This document shows positions 37,516 to 46,790 of a DNA stretch of 64,000 nt, in pieces. Source of the stretch: JAXMAR01 sp046350295 (GTDB lineage: Bacteria; Planctomycetota; Planctomycetia; Gemmatales; Gemmataceae); the NCBI GenBank assembly GCA_046350295.1, contig JAXMAR010000007.1, positions 124,001 through 188,000 on the forward strand, given 5' to 3'. Both the position numbers and the translations under genes were made by a program. Each line of letters opens with the position of its first letter. Positions within the stretch are counted from its first letter, which is position 1. Under the pieces are notes generated by a model. The model made no database searches and was not told the DNA's origin. It was given only the letters and a program-made list of their open reading frames with translations.

Positions 37516-37731
37516 ATGCGCTATCTTGTAACCGCTCGCATTCGGCCGCAGAAAGAAAGGGAACCTCGCCAGGGCTATCCGGGTTCCGTGAAGTGGATCG
37601 CAATCTGTTATTGCGATGTGTCGTCCTCCAAGTCTGCACCGATCTCGACGGCATCGGGCGACGTTCTCCGGCGCCACAGAAGGCGCCATTACGGCGTGAT
37701 TGTGCGAACAACGGATTCTAACCCTTGCTAA
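37516..37731 (+). CDS. Small ORF, possible remnant of a conserved hypothetical protein
   Basis: The 325 bp between the FAH and SDR genes hold one plausible small ORF. It begins MRYLVTARIRPQKERE and includes VKWIAICYCDVSSSK. The beginning resembles a small family I recall from planctomycetes with an MRYLVTARV-type start and a VCYC segment, but the rest does not continue convincingly. It may be truncated or frameshifted, like its neighbours. No strong Shine-Dalgarno sequence is present. I treat it as low-confidence; otherwise I see nothing in this gap. Confidence 0.25.
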   Translation: MRYLVTARIRPQKEREPRQGYPGSVKWIAICYCDVSSSKSAPISTASGDVLRRHRRRHYGVIVRTTDSNPC

Positions 37732-37813
37732 GTAAGGCGCCCAGCTCACTTGAACCCCCGGCTTGTGGTCCGAGGACAACTCCGTCCCAACCTCCACTTT
37801 CTGGATCCCATCC

Positions 37814-38541
37814 ATGCCCCGCACCAAAAGTCGCTCTCGTCACCGGCAGCGCCACCGGCATCGGTCGCGCCCGTCGCCGTCAAGTTTGCCCAGGCCGGTC
37901 TCGCCGTCGCGGTCAACTACTCGCGCTCGGAAGAAGACGCGCGGCAGACCGTCGCGGAGGTGGAGCGCCACGGGCGGCGGCGGCTGTTGTGCCAAGCCAA
38001 CGTGGCGGAGGAGGCGGCCGTGCGCGACATGGTGCGGCGCTGCAAGGAAGAGCTGGGCGGGCTGGACATTCTCGTCAACAACGCGGCGATGACGCACTTC
38101 ATCGATCACCGGGACCTGGCCGGGGCCGCCGCGGTGTGGGACGAGATCTTCGGCGTCAACGTCAAGGGCCTCTTCTTCTGCTGCAAGGAGGCGATGCCGC
38201 TCCTGGAGGAGCGTTCGGGCATCGTCCAACGTCTCGTCGGTGGCCGGCTTGCAGGGGGTTGGCACTGGTCCCGTACGCCGCGAGCAAGGCGGCGGTGAAC
38301 AGCATCACGAAATCGCTGGCGCGGGCGTTTGCGCCGAAGGTGCGCGTCAACGCGGTGGCGCCAGGGCCGGTGCTGACGCGCTGGCTGAAGGGGCGGGAGC
38401 AGATGATCGAGAAGTCGATGAGCCGCCACGACTCGCGCGGCCACGCCGGAGGACATCGCGGCCGTCGTCTACTTCCTGGCGATGGAGACGAGCCTGATGA
38501 CGGGGCAGGTCGTGATCGTGGACGGGGGACGGACGATGTGA
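37814..38541 (+). CDS. SDR family oxidoreductase, frameshifted
   Basis: Short-chain dehydrogenase/reductase of about 242 residues. The expected start is MPRTKVALVTGSATGIGRA, but the run AAAA after codon 4 puts it out of frame; removing one A restores the NAD(P)-binding TGxxxGIG loop. LDILVNNAAMTHF carries the NNAA motif. Another shift near 38225 precedes YAASKAAVNSITKSLARAFA (catalytic YxxxK), and a further one near 38440 precedes EDIAAVVYFLAMETSLMTGQ and VIVDGGRTM, the canonical C-terminus. The substrate is unknown. The breaks are probably sequence errors. Confidence 0.8.
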
Positions 38542-38623
38542 CTCGTTTAGCCGCCGGCCTACGGCCGGCGTGGGCCTCGCCTCAAACGGCGAAGCCCAAC
38601 ACGACGAGAATCGGCGCGGCGAT

Positions 38624-38710
38624 CTACTTGCGATGGCGGATCTTGGCACGCATGCGGCGTTTCTTGCGACCCACCTTGCGGCGGCCGCTGCCCCGGCGAC
38701 GGCTTCCCAT
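38624..38710 (-). CDS. AURKAIP1/COX24-like small basic protein (28 residues)
   Basis: A very small, lysine/arginine-rich protein: MGSRRRGSGRRKVGRKKR, then RMRAKIRHRK. It matches the AURKAIP1/COX24 (DUF1713) pattern of short KKRRKRMRKHKH-type proteins, which are linked to small-subunit ribosome binding in mitochondria and other bacteria. A strong AAGGAG lies 5-6 nt before the ATG on the minus strand, which supports true translation. The gene lies between the convergent SDR gene and the divergent prs gene. Confidence 0.7.
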   Translation of the reverse strand: MGSRRRGSGRRKVGRKKRRMRAKIRHRK

Positions 38711-38894
38711 ATCGGCTCCTTGTGATCCTGCGAAGATATAGTTTTTTGAAGATACCAGTATACGGTTCCAACCTGGAACGGCAAACGGACATTGGCAATC
38801 GGACAATCGGGCGCCCGTTCGTCCCGCCCTTGCCGGGCCCTTCGCGCAATCTTAAAAAACCAGTCCCGGACCCGTCGGACCCCGCGCACTCTCC

Positions 38895-39851
38895 ATGATG
38901 AACAACAACAGCAAGCTGAAGGTCTTCAGCGGCCGGGCGAACGTTCCCCTTGGCGAGAAGATCGCGCAGTGTCTGGGGGATTCGCTCGGCAAGATCACGC
39001 TGCAGAACTTCCCGGACGGCGAGTTCCTGGCCCGCATCGACGAGGACGTGCGCGGGCGGGACGTGTTCGTGGTGCAGCCGACCTGCCCGCCGGTCAACGA
39101 AAACATCATGGAGCTGTTGATCATCCTCGACAGCCTCAAGCGCGCCAGCGCCGGCCGGGTCACGGCGGTCATTCCCTATTACGGCTACGCTCGTCAGGAC
39201 CGCAAGGACGTGGGCCGGGTGCCGATCTCGGCGAAGCTGGTGGCGGACATCCTCACGTCGGCGGGGGCCAATCGCATCCTGGCGCTCGACCTGCACGCGG
39301 CTCAGATCCAGGGCTTCTTCGATATTCCGGTGGACCATCTGCACGCCGGCCCGGTCATCAACGATTACATTCGCGGGCTCAATATCCCGATCGAAGACTT
39401 CGTGGTCCTGGCGCCGGATGAGGGGAGCATCAAGCGATCGCTGCGGCACCAGAAGAAGCTGGGGGGCGCCATCGCCATCGTGGACAAGCGGCGCAGCTCG
39501 GCGACCGACACCAAGCAGGCGAACCTGATCGGCGCCTCGCTCAAGGGCAAGACGGCCGTCATCTTCGACGACATGATCTCGACGGCGGGGAGTGTGGTCG
39601 GGGCGGCGGCGACGGCGATGGAAAACGGCGCCAAGGACGTCTACGCCTGCGCCACGCACGGCGTCTTGTGCGGGGATGCGATCCCCAAGCTGCGCGAGGG
39701 GCCGCTCAAGCAGGTCGTCATCACCGACAGCATCCCGTTGACGCCGGAAAAGCAATTGCCCAAGATCAAGGTGCTGAGCGTGGCGCCCCTCCTTGCCGAC
39801 GCGATAAAACGGATTCACTTCAACGAGTCGGTGAGCCGACTTTTCGAGTAG
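38895..39851 (+). CDS. prs: Ribose-phosphate pyrophosphokinase
   Basis: Makes PRPP from ribose 5-phosphate and ATP for nucleotide, His and Trp synthesis. The 318-residue product has all class I landmarks: KVFSGRANVPLGEKIA, LQNFPDGEFLARIDEDVRG, the flexible-loop region VIPYYGYARQDRKD, DLHAAQIQGFFDIPVDHL and the PRPP-binding loop VIFDDMISTAGS. Length is normal and the frame is intact. MMNNN at the start offers two adjacent ATGs (38895, 38898); either is possible. Cytoplasmic housekeeping enzyme. Confidence 0.95.
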   Translation: MMNNNSKLKVFSGRANVPLGEKIAQCLGDSLGKITLQNFPDGEFLARIDEDVRGRDVFVVQPTCPPVNENIMELLIILDSLKRASAGRVTAVIPYYGYARQDRKDVGRVPISAKLVADILTSAGANRILALDLHAAQIQGFFDIPVDHLHAGPVINDYIRGLNIPIEDFVVLAPDEGSIKRSLRHQKKLGGAIAIVDKRRSSATDTKQANLIGASLKGKTAVIFDDMISTAGSVVGAAATAMENGAKDVYACATHGVLCGDAIPKLREGPLKQVVITDSIPLTPEKQLPKIKVLSVAPLLADAIKRIHFNESVSRLFE

Positions 39852-39946
39852 CGGTTTTTTTCTTATTTGGCTGTTGCGACGGCTTCCGGTCCGGTTATAC
39901 TGCCAGGAACGATTTGGAGCCGAACAGCCCCCGAGGGGACGTAATC

Positions 39947-40943
39947 ATGCGCCGCCTTCTACGTCGCTGGTATGGAGCCTTCCTGGTAGCGGCCCTGCTC
40001 GCGCCGCTAGCAACCGTGCTCTTCCTGGGAACGAGCAACGCCCAGATCCGTCCGGGAATTCCGGGACCGCCGCCCGGACCAGGCGGCGTGCCACCGGGCC
40101 TTCCCGGACCGGGCACGCTCCCTGGCGGCGGCCCTGGAACCTTCCCCGGACCCGGCATGATCGGCGGGCCCGGCGCCATTCCCGGAGGCCCCGGCACGAT
40201 TCCGGGCGGCCCCACGATTCCCGGAGTCGGCATGATCGGCGGCCCCGGCACTTTCCCCGGACCGGGGACAATTCCCGGCCCTGGCACAATTCCGGGCCCA
40301 GGAATGATTGGCGGCGGTTTCGCGGGTGGCGGTCCTCGCTTCGAGAAAGTTTGGGAATGCGGCAAGTGCAGGAAGGTCATCGGGAATGGCGCCCTGCCTC
40401 CGGGCACCTGCCCCTTCTGCGGCGTGAAGATCATCAACGGAGCGGACATTCCCGGTCTCACGGGTGGGCCGCCTCCGGGTGTCGGTGGACCTCCGCCGGG
40501 TCCCGGCGCCATCATGCCTCCGGGCGTTGGCGGGCCTCCTCCAGGTCCCGGGGTGGTTATGCCCCCGGGTGGACTCGTGCCGATGCCCACACCGAGCGGT
40601 CCTGGCTCCACTCCGGGTGCTCCTCCCGTGTTCGGTCCGAAGGCGCCCGGTACCGCGCTGATGCGGGAACGACTCCCCCGACGTTTCCGGGTGGATCGCC
40701 TCCAGGCATGCCGGTTGCCGGAACCGTGCCGCCGGGCGGCGGCGCGGCCGCCTGGAATGCCACCGATGCCGGGAGCCGCGGCGCCCGATGAAGCGCTCGG
40801 CAAGCCTTCGCAGCGGCCGGCGGATCGAGTCCCACCGTGAGCGCGGCAAGAGTCTTTCCGGCGGCGCCTGGGCGAGCGTCATCACGGGAATCGTGCTATT
40901 CCTAGGATTGATGGCGATGGGCGTGAAAACGATCTTTGGCTGA
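39947..40943 (+). CDS. Gly/Pro-rich secreted protein with zinc ribbon and C-terminal membrane anchor, frameshifted
   Basis: A signal or anchor helix (LLRRWYGAFLVAALLAPLAT) is followed by about 100 residues of repeated GPGTIPGPG/GMIGGPG units. A zinc-ribbon follows, with CGKCRK and CPFCGVK (about residues 138-160), then more PPPG repeats. The open frame to 40840 is broken near 40660. Beyond the stop at 40840 another frame continues SGGAWASVITGIVLFLGL and GVKTIFG to the TGA at 40941, which gives a C-terminal transmembrane helix. The repaired protein has a helix at each end and a flexible linker on both sides of a zinc ribbon. I do not recognise a family; an envelope-spanning role is possible. 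Confidence 0.6.
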
Positions 40944-41026
40944 TCCGAAAAAACCGAAGCCCACGACTTTCTCGGTCGTGAAGCACCTGCATCGAAGAGG
41001 TTCGCGGCAAAGGACGGGACGCTTTT

Positions 41027-41224
41027 TTAGCCCTTCGCGGCCAGGGCGACTTGCTTTTCAACGACCACCGGCGCATCGGCGAGCAATTCCTGCCGGTAGA
41101 TCGGCACATCGCGCGGGGCCTCGATCCCCAAGCGAATCTTGCCACGATCAATATCCACAATCGTGATGCAGATGTTGTCGTTGATGTAGATCTTCTCACC
41201 CAGCTTGCGGCTCAGTACCAACAT
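41027..41224 (-). CDS. csrA: Carbon storage regulator CsrA
   Basis: A 65-residue RNA-binding global regulator that binds GGA-containing 5' leaders and controls translation. The sequence MLVLSRKLGEKIYINDNICI and then DIDRGKIRLGIEAPRDVPIY match CsrA throughout, including the conserved R44-type RNA-contact region in APRDVPIYRQEL. Usual length is 60-75. It stands alone between the zinc-ribbon gene and a gene-poor stretch. A Shine-Dalgarno GGAGGG lies before the ATG on the minus strand. Confidence 0.94.
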   Translation of the reverse strand: MLVLSRKLGEKIYINDNICITIVDIDRGKIRLGIEAPRDVPIYRQELLADAPVVVEKQVALAAKG

Positions 41225-41787
41225 GTCGCTACCCTCCTTCGAGCGAGGCCAATTTGTACTGCTGCCCTATTGTACGTCACATTTCCCAGGGACCCGGAAA
41301 AGACCATCCGTTTTTCCATCCCTGAGGCCGTGCTATCAGAAGCAATTCCGATACCAAGGGCGCGAGCCTCAACACCGCTTCGCGGCACGCACCAGCCTTA
41401 AGCCCCGAACCAGGGGATATTTGAAACTTGAATGAAAATGACGGATTTCCTTCGACCTGTCATTTTCGGAAAAACCTTGACGGTTGCCTTTTTTTGTTCA
41501 CAAGGAGACACTCTGTGCGAAAAGTGTACAGCTTGTCGGAAAGAACTTTCCCGATGCGTTGCGAAATCTCCTTGCGGTCCATGCCGATTCATTTGCGAAT
41601 CTTGCCCATTTTAACACAATGGCGGCTTTGCAACGCAAAAGGGGACAGTCCCTTCGACCTGGCAAAAGAGCCGGTTTTCGCTCGAGCGAAAAGGGACAGT
41701 CCTTTTTGCATGTCAGCCACAATGGCCGTCACGCGAATGGTTGGGGGGACGCGGCTGACACCTCATTGTCATTCTCGGAAGATACGC
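41225..41787. other. Gene-poor stretch with repeat motif
   Basis: No ORF here has convincing family features or codon bias. Short frames on both strands are cysteine-rich or basic by chance. The stretch contains the inverted GGGACAGTCC element at 41635-41709 and presumably the csrA promoter near its left end. I could not place promoter boxes with confidence. Confidence 0.5.
41635..41709. repeat. Inverted GCAAAA-GGGACAGTCC element
   Basis: Two copies of the motif face each other about 60 bp apart: GCAAAAGGGGACAGTCCC on the left, and AAAGGGACAGTCCTTTTTGC on the right, whose reverse complement starts GCAAAAAGGACTGTCCC. The unit recurs upstream of sdhC at 3362. It looks like a small REP/MITE-like repeat. 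Confidence 0.5.
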
Positions 41788-42969
41788 ATGGATGCAGCAA
41801 GGCGCACCCGTCTGTACCCCTCCCAATCGTTTGTCGACTTCGGTCCCCTCGCCCTCCGCGCCCGGACCAGACGCCGCCGCGGCTTGTGCGGCGTCGTGGC
41901 GTTCGCCCCGCCCAGCTCCGCGAAAGCAGCTCATGCTGCTGGCGCCGCGGCTCGGCGCTGGCGTTTACGGCATGATCGACGCCAATGGTCTGCTCCACTA
42001 TGTCGGCAAGGCGAAGGAACTGCGGGCCCGCTTGCTCAGCTATTGCCGCGCCGCCAGCCGGCCGCCCAAGGCGACGCACTCGACAAGACCCGCCGCATCG
42101 TCTGGGAAGCTGGCCGCGCGGTTCTCGGCGGCTCCTGCGCATGGAATTGATCAACCCGGCGGCCACGCTCCAACGTCGTCGGCCAGCCCGCTGCCGCGCC
42201 CGGCACGGCTTTCTGTCTGGGTCGGCCGCCGGCATGCCGCTGTCTTCCTGACGCGCCCAGGTCCCCGGAACGGCCAGGCTTCTTTCGGCCCCTTGCCGAT
42301 GGGGGCGCAGGCTCGAACAGGCGGCCGTGCACTCCTCAACGACGTGTTCCAGTACGCGTTGCCCGCAGGCGATGGACATGCGGTTCGCCGAGGAGGCGGA
42401 GGCTTTCCGCGGACGGACAGCGGGCTGTCTGCGCCCTGGACCTGGGGACGTGCCTGGGACCGTGCGCGCCTTGTTCGCGGAAGGACTACTTCGCGGCGGT
42501 GAAGCGCACGCGCGTTTCTTACAAGGAACGACGAAAACACAATGGCGGCCTTGCGGGCCGGCATGCGCGACCGCGGCCAGCGCTGAGGAGTTCGAACGTG
42601 CGGCCGGCTACGCGACAAGCTCCAGTCGCTCGAATGGCTAGGCAATCGGCTGGAGCGACTGCGGCGCTGCCGGCGAGCTCGTTCATCTACCCCGTGGAGG
42701 GCCCCGGCCGGTTGACCTGGTGGTACCTCCTGCACGCCGGGCGCCCGCTGCTGGCGTACGCCGAAATGCAAGGAAGCTGCGGCGGCCGGCATTCCTGGCG
42801 AGCGTTTATGAGCATACGACCATGCGCGGCTCGTCGACTCCTACGAGCACATGGACGAGATGTTGCTCGCAAGCGCCCTGGTTTCGCGGTTCCCAAGGAA
42901 CGGCGCCGCCAGCATGACGCCGGAGCAAGCGGTGGCCCTGTGCGCTTGCAGGGTGAGCGGAGGAAGTGA
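41788..42969 (+). pseudogene. UvrC-like GIY-YIG nuclease with UVR domain, multiply frameshifted
   Basis: Remains of an excinuclease subunit C-like protein of about 390 residues. The start (ATG at 41788) reads MDAARRTRLYPSQSFVDFGP. The GIY-YIG core is seen as LGAGVYGMIDANGLLHYVGK and AKELRARLLSYCR. RIVWEAGRA, VWVGRRHAAVFLTRP and ALDLGTCLGPCAPCSRKDYF with AAVKRTR follow in changing frames. The UVR coiled-coil segment appears as EEFERAAG and RDKLQSLEWLGNRLERLR. At least six frame changes occur in about 1.1 kb, denser than in other broken genes here, so a true pseudogene cannot be excluded. It is shorter than UvrC and lacks the RNase H-like half. Confidence 0.65.
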
Positions 42970-43215
42970 ATGATCCGCCAAACCGTCACCGTCATCCTCG
43001 TGCTTGCGCCGCTCGCCTTTTCCGTCTGGTTATTCTTCCGTGATGATACCGAGTATTGGCACTTCCTTGCCGTTGGCGGCGGTCAGGGCGTTCTTGTGGG
43101 GCGCCACCTGGCGATGGCGTGGAGCGATGGTCGGTCTGCCTGTTGTGGCTGTCTGGTGGCGCATCCGCCTTTTATTGTGTTTCTCGTTGTTGGTTGCTTG
43201 TACGGAATGGCCTAG
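42970..43215 (+). CDS. Small membrane protein of unknown function
   Basis: An 81-residue protein starting one base after the stop of the UvrC-like gene, with GGAGGA 6 nt before the ATG (42959-42964). This suggests coupled translation. Two hydrophobic helices can be seen, TVTVILVLAPLAFSVWLFF and FIVFLVVGCLYGM, with a short loop. The middle may carry a frame error, because another frame continues hydrophobically as well. No family recognised. Confidence 0.45.
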   Translation: MIRQTVTVILVLAPLAFSVWLFFRDDTEYWHFLAVGGGQGVLVGRHLAMAWSDGRSACCGCLVAHPPFIVFLVVGCLYGMA

Positions 43216-43233
43216 CTCCAAAATCCAAGATCC

Positions 43234-44571
43234 CTACTTTCCAACCACCCGCATCTGCGTCGAAAGATAATACGGCTGTCCGTTCATCTCATACTCGAGC
43301 TCCGCGTAGGTGGCGAGAACGCCGCTCGCCGGCGCGGCGACGGCGCCGCGAATCGTTCCTCCCTTCGCCGTCGCCGGGCGTTCCTCCCATTTCGCCTTGC
43401 GCAGATCGCGCGTCGGGCCCTGGGCCACCCAGAGGCGGGCCGCCTTGGGCGCGACCGAGGCTTCGACGTCCAGAACCAGCTTCCCATCGAGGTCACGGTG
43501 CTTCCAGGTCAGCGTCGGCATCTCCTTCTTGTAGATCTGGCAATGGACGAACGCCGCCAGCGTGCTCAGGGAGCGATTGCGGTCTTTCTTGCCGTCGGCC
43601 TGCTCCTGGGTCAGGTTGTGCCCGGCGTTGGGCACGTACAGGACCCAGCGCGGGCACTTGAGGTCGTCCCAGTAGAGATTGAGCGCATCGGTCGTCCAGT
43701 AGGGATCGTTGGCCCCGTTGATGATCATCGTCGGCATCTTCAGCTTGTCGCGGTAATGCCAGGGATCGATCATGCGCCAGAGTTTTCTCGCCTCTTCCGT
43801 GTCGGGAATCGGCACCAGGCCGCGCCGGGTATAGTCCTTGATCATGTCGCTGAATGTGCCGAACGACTCGAGCTGGTGCGGAATCTGCTTCTGGAAGTTC
43901 AGCGTGTCAATGACCGCCGGCGCGATGGCCTGCACGCGCGCATCGGCCGCCCCGGTGAGCCAGGTGGTCCAGCCCCGTTTGGAGGCGCCCGAGACGACGA
44001 AGCGGGTGATGTTGAGCTTCAACTCTTTCTTGCAGAACTCCTGCAAGGCGTCCATCGCCCGCACAAGGCTCTTCACCATCGGAAACAGGAGCGGCCAGTC
44101 GCCGTCCTTCGTTTTGAGGTAACGGACGAAGGTCTCGGCGATGAGGGCGTCCTCGCTGAACTTGCCTTCCAGGAGTGGCTGATTGGGGATGCCGAAGAGC
44201 AGGGCGACCGGCGCCTTCATCCGCAGGGCCAGGTCCATGCCGAAGACGGCCGAGGCGACGCCGGGCTTGCCGCCCTGGTTCCAGAGGAACATCGAGCCGT
44301 TGCTGTCGATGCCCTTGGGGATGAAGAGCTGGATGTCGTGCTCCCACTTGACCCCCTGCCACTCCTGCGACACCAGCAGCAGGTGATACATCGTCCCGTC
44401 CTTGAGGTCGACCGTGCTCTTGTGCGTCCAGGAGAAGACCTTGTCCGGCTTCTTGACGTACTCGAAGAGGTCGGCCCGGGCCGAGCCGGCGCCGACGCCA
44501 AGAAGACCGACCAGAACGCCGAGCGCGGCTCGAGCACGCGACGCCCCCATCACGACCGTGCCTCTCCCCAT
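43234..44571 (-). CDS. PhoPQ-activated pathogenicity-related (PqaA-type) alpha/beta hydrolase
   Basis: A 445-residue secreted alpha/beta-hydrolase fold protein of the PhoPQ_related family. A signal peptide (about 1-33) is followed by FEYVKKPDKVFSWTHKST. The nucleophile elbow is FVVSGASKRGWTTWL with the serine at about 197, and the later acid/His region lies in MIINGANDPYWTTDALNLY and VPNAGHNLTQ. The C-terminal 100 residues form a beta-domain with LWVAQGPTRDLRKAKWEER. The biochemical role of this family is not settled. The frame is intact, and two GTG/ATG starts near the N-terminus are possible. Confidence 0.87.
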   Translation of the reverse strand: MGRGTVVMGASRARAALGVLVGLLGVGAGSARADLFEYVKKPDKVFSWTHKSTVDLKDGTMYHLLLVSQEWQGVKWEHDIQLFIPKGIDSNGSMFLWNQGGKPGVASAVFGMDLALRMKAPVALLFGIPNQPLLEGKFSEDALIAETFVRYLKTKDGDWPLLFPMVKSLVRAMDALQEFCKKELKLNITRFVVSGASKRGWTTWLTGAADARVQAIAPAVIDTLNFQKQIPHQLESFGTFSDMIKDYTRRGLVPIPDTEEARKLWRMIDPWHYRDKLKMPTMIINGANDPYWTTDALNLYWDDLKCPRWVLYVPNAGHNLTQEQADGKKDRNRSLSTLAAFVHCQIYKKEMPTLTWKHRDLDGKLVLDVEASVAPKAARLWVAQGPTRDLRKAKWEERPATAKGGTIRGAVAAPASGVLATYAELEYEMNGQPYYLSTQMRVVGK

Positions 44572-44607
44572 GAGCTGATCCTCGTTGTGAGTACAAGTGA
44601 CTGTCGG

Positions 44608-45798
44608 CTACTCCCGTCGCTCCAGCAAGACGACCGACGTATCGTCATGCCGCCCCATGCCCCCGGTGAAGCCGCTCGAACCGGCGAACAACTCCCCGAG
44701 CGTCGTTTCCAGATCGGAACCGCGGCAGCGGCGCATGACGTCCATGATCCCCGCGACGCCGAAGGCGCGCGGACCGGCCGCCTTTTCCGAAAGGGCGTCG
44801 GTCAGACCGTCCGTGTAGAACAGCACGCGCGACAGCGGCGGGATGAAGCAGGTCTGGGCGCCGTAGTCCAGGGCGGCCGTGATCCCCAGGGGCAGGCCGC
44901 CGTCGTCCTCCGTGCCTATCTGCGTCACCTCGTTGGTCTGGAGGTTCTGCAAGAGGGCGAACGGGTGGCCGGCGGAGGTCCAGGTCATCGTATGCCGGGT
45001 GGAGTCGACGGCCGCGTAATAGAGGGTGATGAAGCCGCCTTCGCTCTGCACGATGGAGTTCTCGCACAGGCGGTTGTTGATTTCGGCCACGAAGCGCGCG
45101 GTATCTCGGTAGCGGTCTCCCGAGAACATACGGACGAGGGTGTGCATGGCCATGATGGACATGCAGGCCTTGAGTCCGTGGCCGGAGGCGTCGCCGACCA
45201 GGAAAACCATGGTGGAATCGTCGGGACGGAAGAAGTCGTAATAGTCCCCGCCGGCCATGACGACGGGGCGACTGCCGACGACTGTAACCTGGGCTGGCTC
45301 GTAGCGAGCGACGAAACCGTAGCCCGGCGGCGGGGTGACGCCGCGCGGGATGATCGATTCCTGGAGCTTGCGCACGCCGTCCATCTCTTCGCGCAAGCGC
45401 TCGGCCAGCTCGCGGCTGCGCTCCGCCTCGACGGCGGCGACGGCGGATTCGAGCGTGCTCAGGAGGAGGAAGAGATAGTTGCCCCCTGCGTCACGCACCA
45501 GATAAAAGCGCAGGCCGGCGTTCATAAACTTGGGGAGGGACACCATCTCCTCCGGCTTGCACACGACCACGATCGGCACGCCGCCTTGGAGATCCTGCAA
45601 CTGCTTGTACAGGAGGTAGCCCTCGCGCGGCGTCTCGGGAAACGACATCGGCATCAAGATCACGTCCCAGTCGGCGTGACCGGCGCGCTCCACCATTTCC
45701 TGTGCGCTGGGCGCCAGACAGAGCTCGTTCTCATTGCCCAGGTAGAGCTGGACCAAATCCGCCTCTTCTGCATTGTCCCACGCGGCCAGGATTCTCAT
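44608..45798 (-). CDS. PP2C/SpoIIE (RsbU)-type serine phosphatase with degenerate receiver domain
   Basis: A 396-residue cytoplasmic regulator. Residues 1-120 resemble a response-regulator receiver, with D45 in WDVILMPMS at the phosphoacceptor position, but the usual conserved lysine is replaced (FYLVRDAGG). Phosphorylation is therefore uncertain. A short coiled coil (about 125-150, rich in E/R) leads to the PPM phosphatase domain with MAGGDYYDFF, FLVGDASGHGLKACM, YYAAVDSTRHTMTWTSAG and FYTDGLTDA. The metal-binding aspartates are present. Such proteins dephosphorylate anti-sigma-factor antagonists; the partner is not in this window. Confidence 0.88.
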   Translation of the reverse strand: MRILAAWDNAEEADLVQLYLGNENELCLAPSAQEMVERAGHADWDVILMPMSFPETPREGYLLYKQLQDLQGGVPIVVVCKPEEMVSLPKFMNAGLRFYLVRDAGGNYLFLLLSTLESAVAAVEAERSRELAERLREEMDGVRKLQESIIPRGVTPPPGYGFVARYEPAQVTVVGSRPVVMAGGDYYDFFRPDDSTMVFLVGDASGHGLKACMSIMAMHTLVRMFSGDRYRDTARFVAEINNRLCENSIVQSEGGFITLYYAAVDSTRHTMTWTSAGHPFALLQNLQTNEVTQIGTEDDGGLPLGITAALDYGAQTCFIPPLSRVLFYTDGLTDALSEKAAGPRAFGVAGIMDVMRRCRGSDLETTLGELFAGSSGFTGGMGRHDDTSVVLLERRE

Positions 45799-45923
45799 GG
45801 CGTCCCTCGGTTACCGGCGCTTAAACCCAACTCGGTCCGCTCTATTCAAACTCATTTTTTCTTCAGAACAACGAGAATCCGGAAAGATTCTTCGCGGGAC
45901 ATGGGCAGACGACGGTCGCACGG

Positions 45924-46790
45924 TCAGAGCGTAGCAAGCAACGCCACGTGGCGATGACTCTCCGCAAAGCCGTGCCCCTTGTACAACTCCAGCGCCGGCC
46001 GATTGCGCTCATCGACCGCGACCTGCAACTCCAGGGCCCCGCCGTCGTGGGCCAGGCGCAAAGCGTGCATGAGCAAGAGCGTGCCGACGCCCCGGCGCCG
46101 CTGTTCCGGAACCACGCCCAGGTAGGAAAGGTCCCAAGCCGGCTCGTCGCGCAGCGGGTTGAGGAGGAGCACGCCGAGCGGCGCGTCGTCTTTCCGAAAG
46201 AGACGCCATAGCTCCGGCTGAAAGCGCCCCTGCGCCTGATGTCCGGCAATGATTTCCTCGCCGCTGCGCGTGCCGTTGAGCTCGGGGCAATCGAGCGTCC
46301 CCTCATACGTGCGTAGCAGCGTGTCCCGGAAAAGGCTCGGAGCGGCGGCGTAGGAAGCGCTGGCGCAGACCGGGGGCGCCGGCGCCTCGCCGAGTTCATG
46401 TCGCAGATGAATCAGCCGCGTCAAGACACGCATGCCGCCCCGAAGCAGGGGGGCCGCCCCATCCAGATCATCGAGCACCGCTTGCACGATCTTCGCTTGC
46501 CGCGAGCGCAGAAAGGCGAAGCCGGCGGCGACCAGAGCGTCCTCCAGCGAAGGATTGGGCTCGGACACGACCGGCGGCACGAGCAATCCAACCGAGCCGG
46601 CAAGTGGGACGGCTAGCTGAACGCCGACGATGTCTCCCTTGTCCTTTGCGATCAGCAACCCCGCCGGATCGACCTCCCCAGCGCTCATGAGGACGAGCAG
46701 GTTGGCTTGACGTCTTTCCGAGAGGGGGGAGTCGCGATAGAGCAGGCGCAGCGCCGCCGTCCAGTCCGCTGGTCCGGCCGGGCCGATCAC
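45924..46790 (-). CDS. GNAT family N-acetyltransferase
   Basis: A 288-residue acetyltransferase with two GNAT-like halves. The C-terminal half carries the acetyl-CoA loop: LSYLGVVPEQRRRGVGTLLL near residues 225-245, then ELQVAVDERNRPALELYKGHGF. The N-terminal half is degenerate. The start is the GTG at 46790, which overlaps the ogt stop codon (GTGA). This indicates translational coupling with the repair gene; a longer upstream frame overlaps ogt and is rejected. Substrate unknown. Confidence 0.83.
   Translation of the reverse strand: MIGPAGPADWTAALRLLYRDSPLSERRQANLLVLMSAGEVDPAGLLIAKDKGDIVGVQLAVPLAGSVGLLVPPVVSEPNPSLEDALVAAGFAFLRSRQAKIVQAVLDDLDGAAPLLRGGMRVLTRLIHLRHELGEAPAPPVCASASYAAAPSLFRDTLLRTYEGTLDCPELNGTRSGEEIIAGHQAQGRFQPELWRLFRKDDAPLGVLLLNPLRDEPAWDLSYLGVVPEQRRRGVGTLLLMHALRLAHDGGALELQVAVDERNRPALELYKGHGFAESHRHVALLATL

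Noticed and set aside
41398..41614. Short ORFs on both strands downstream of csrA
   Set aside because: No conserved motif, no Shine-Dalgarno sequence and irregular composition; considered chance frames.
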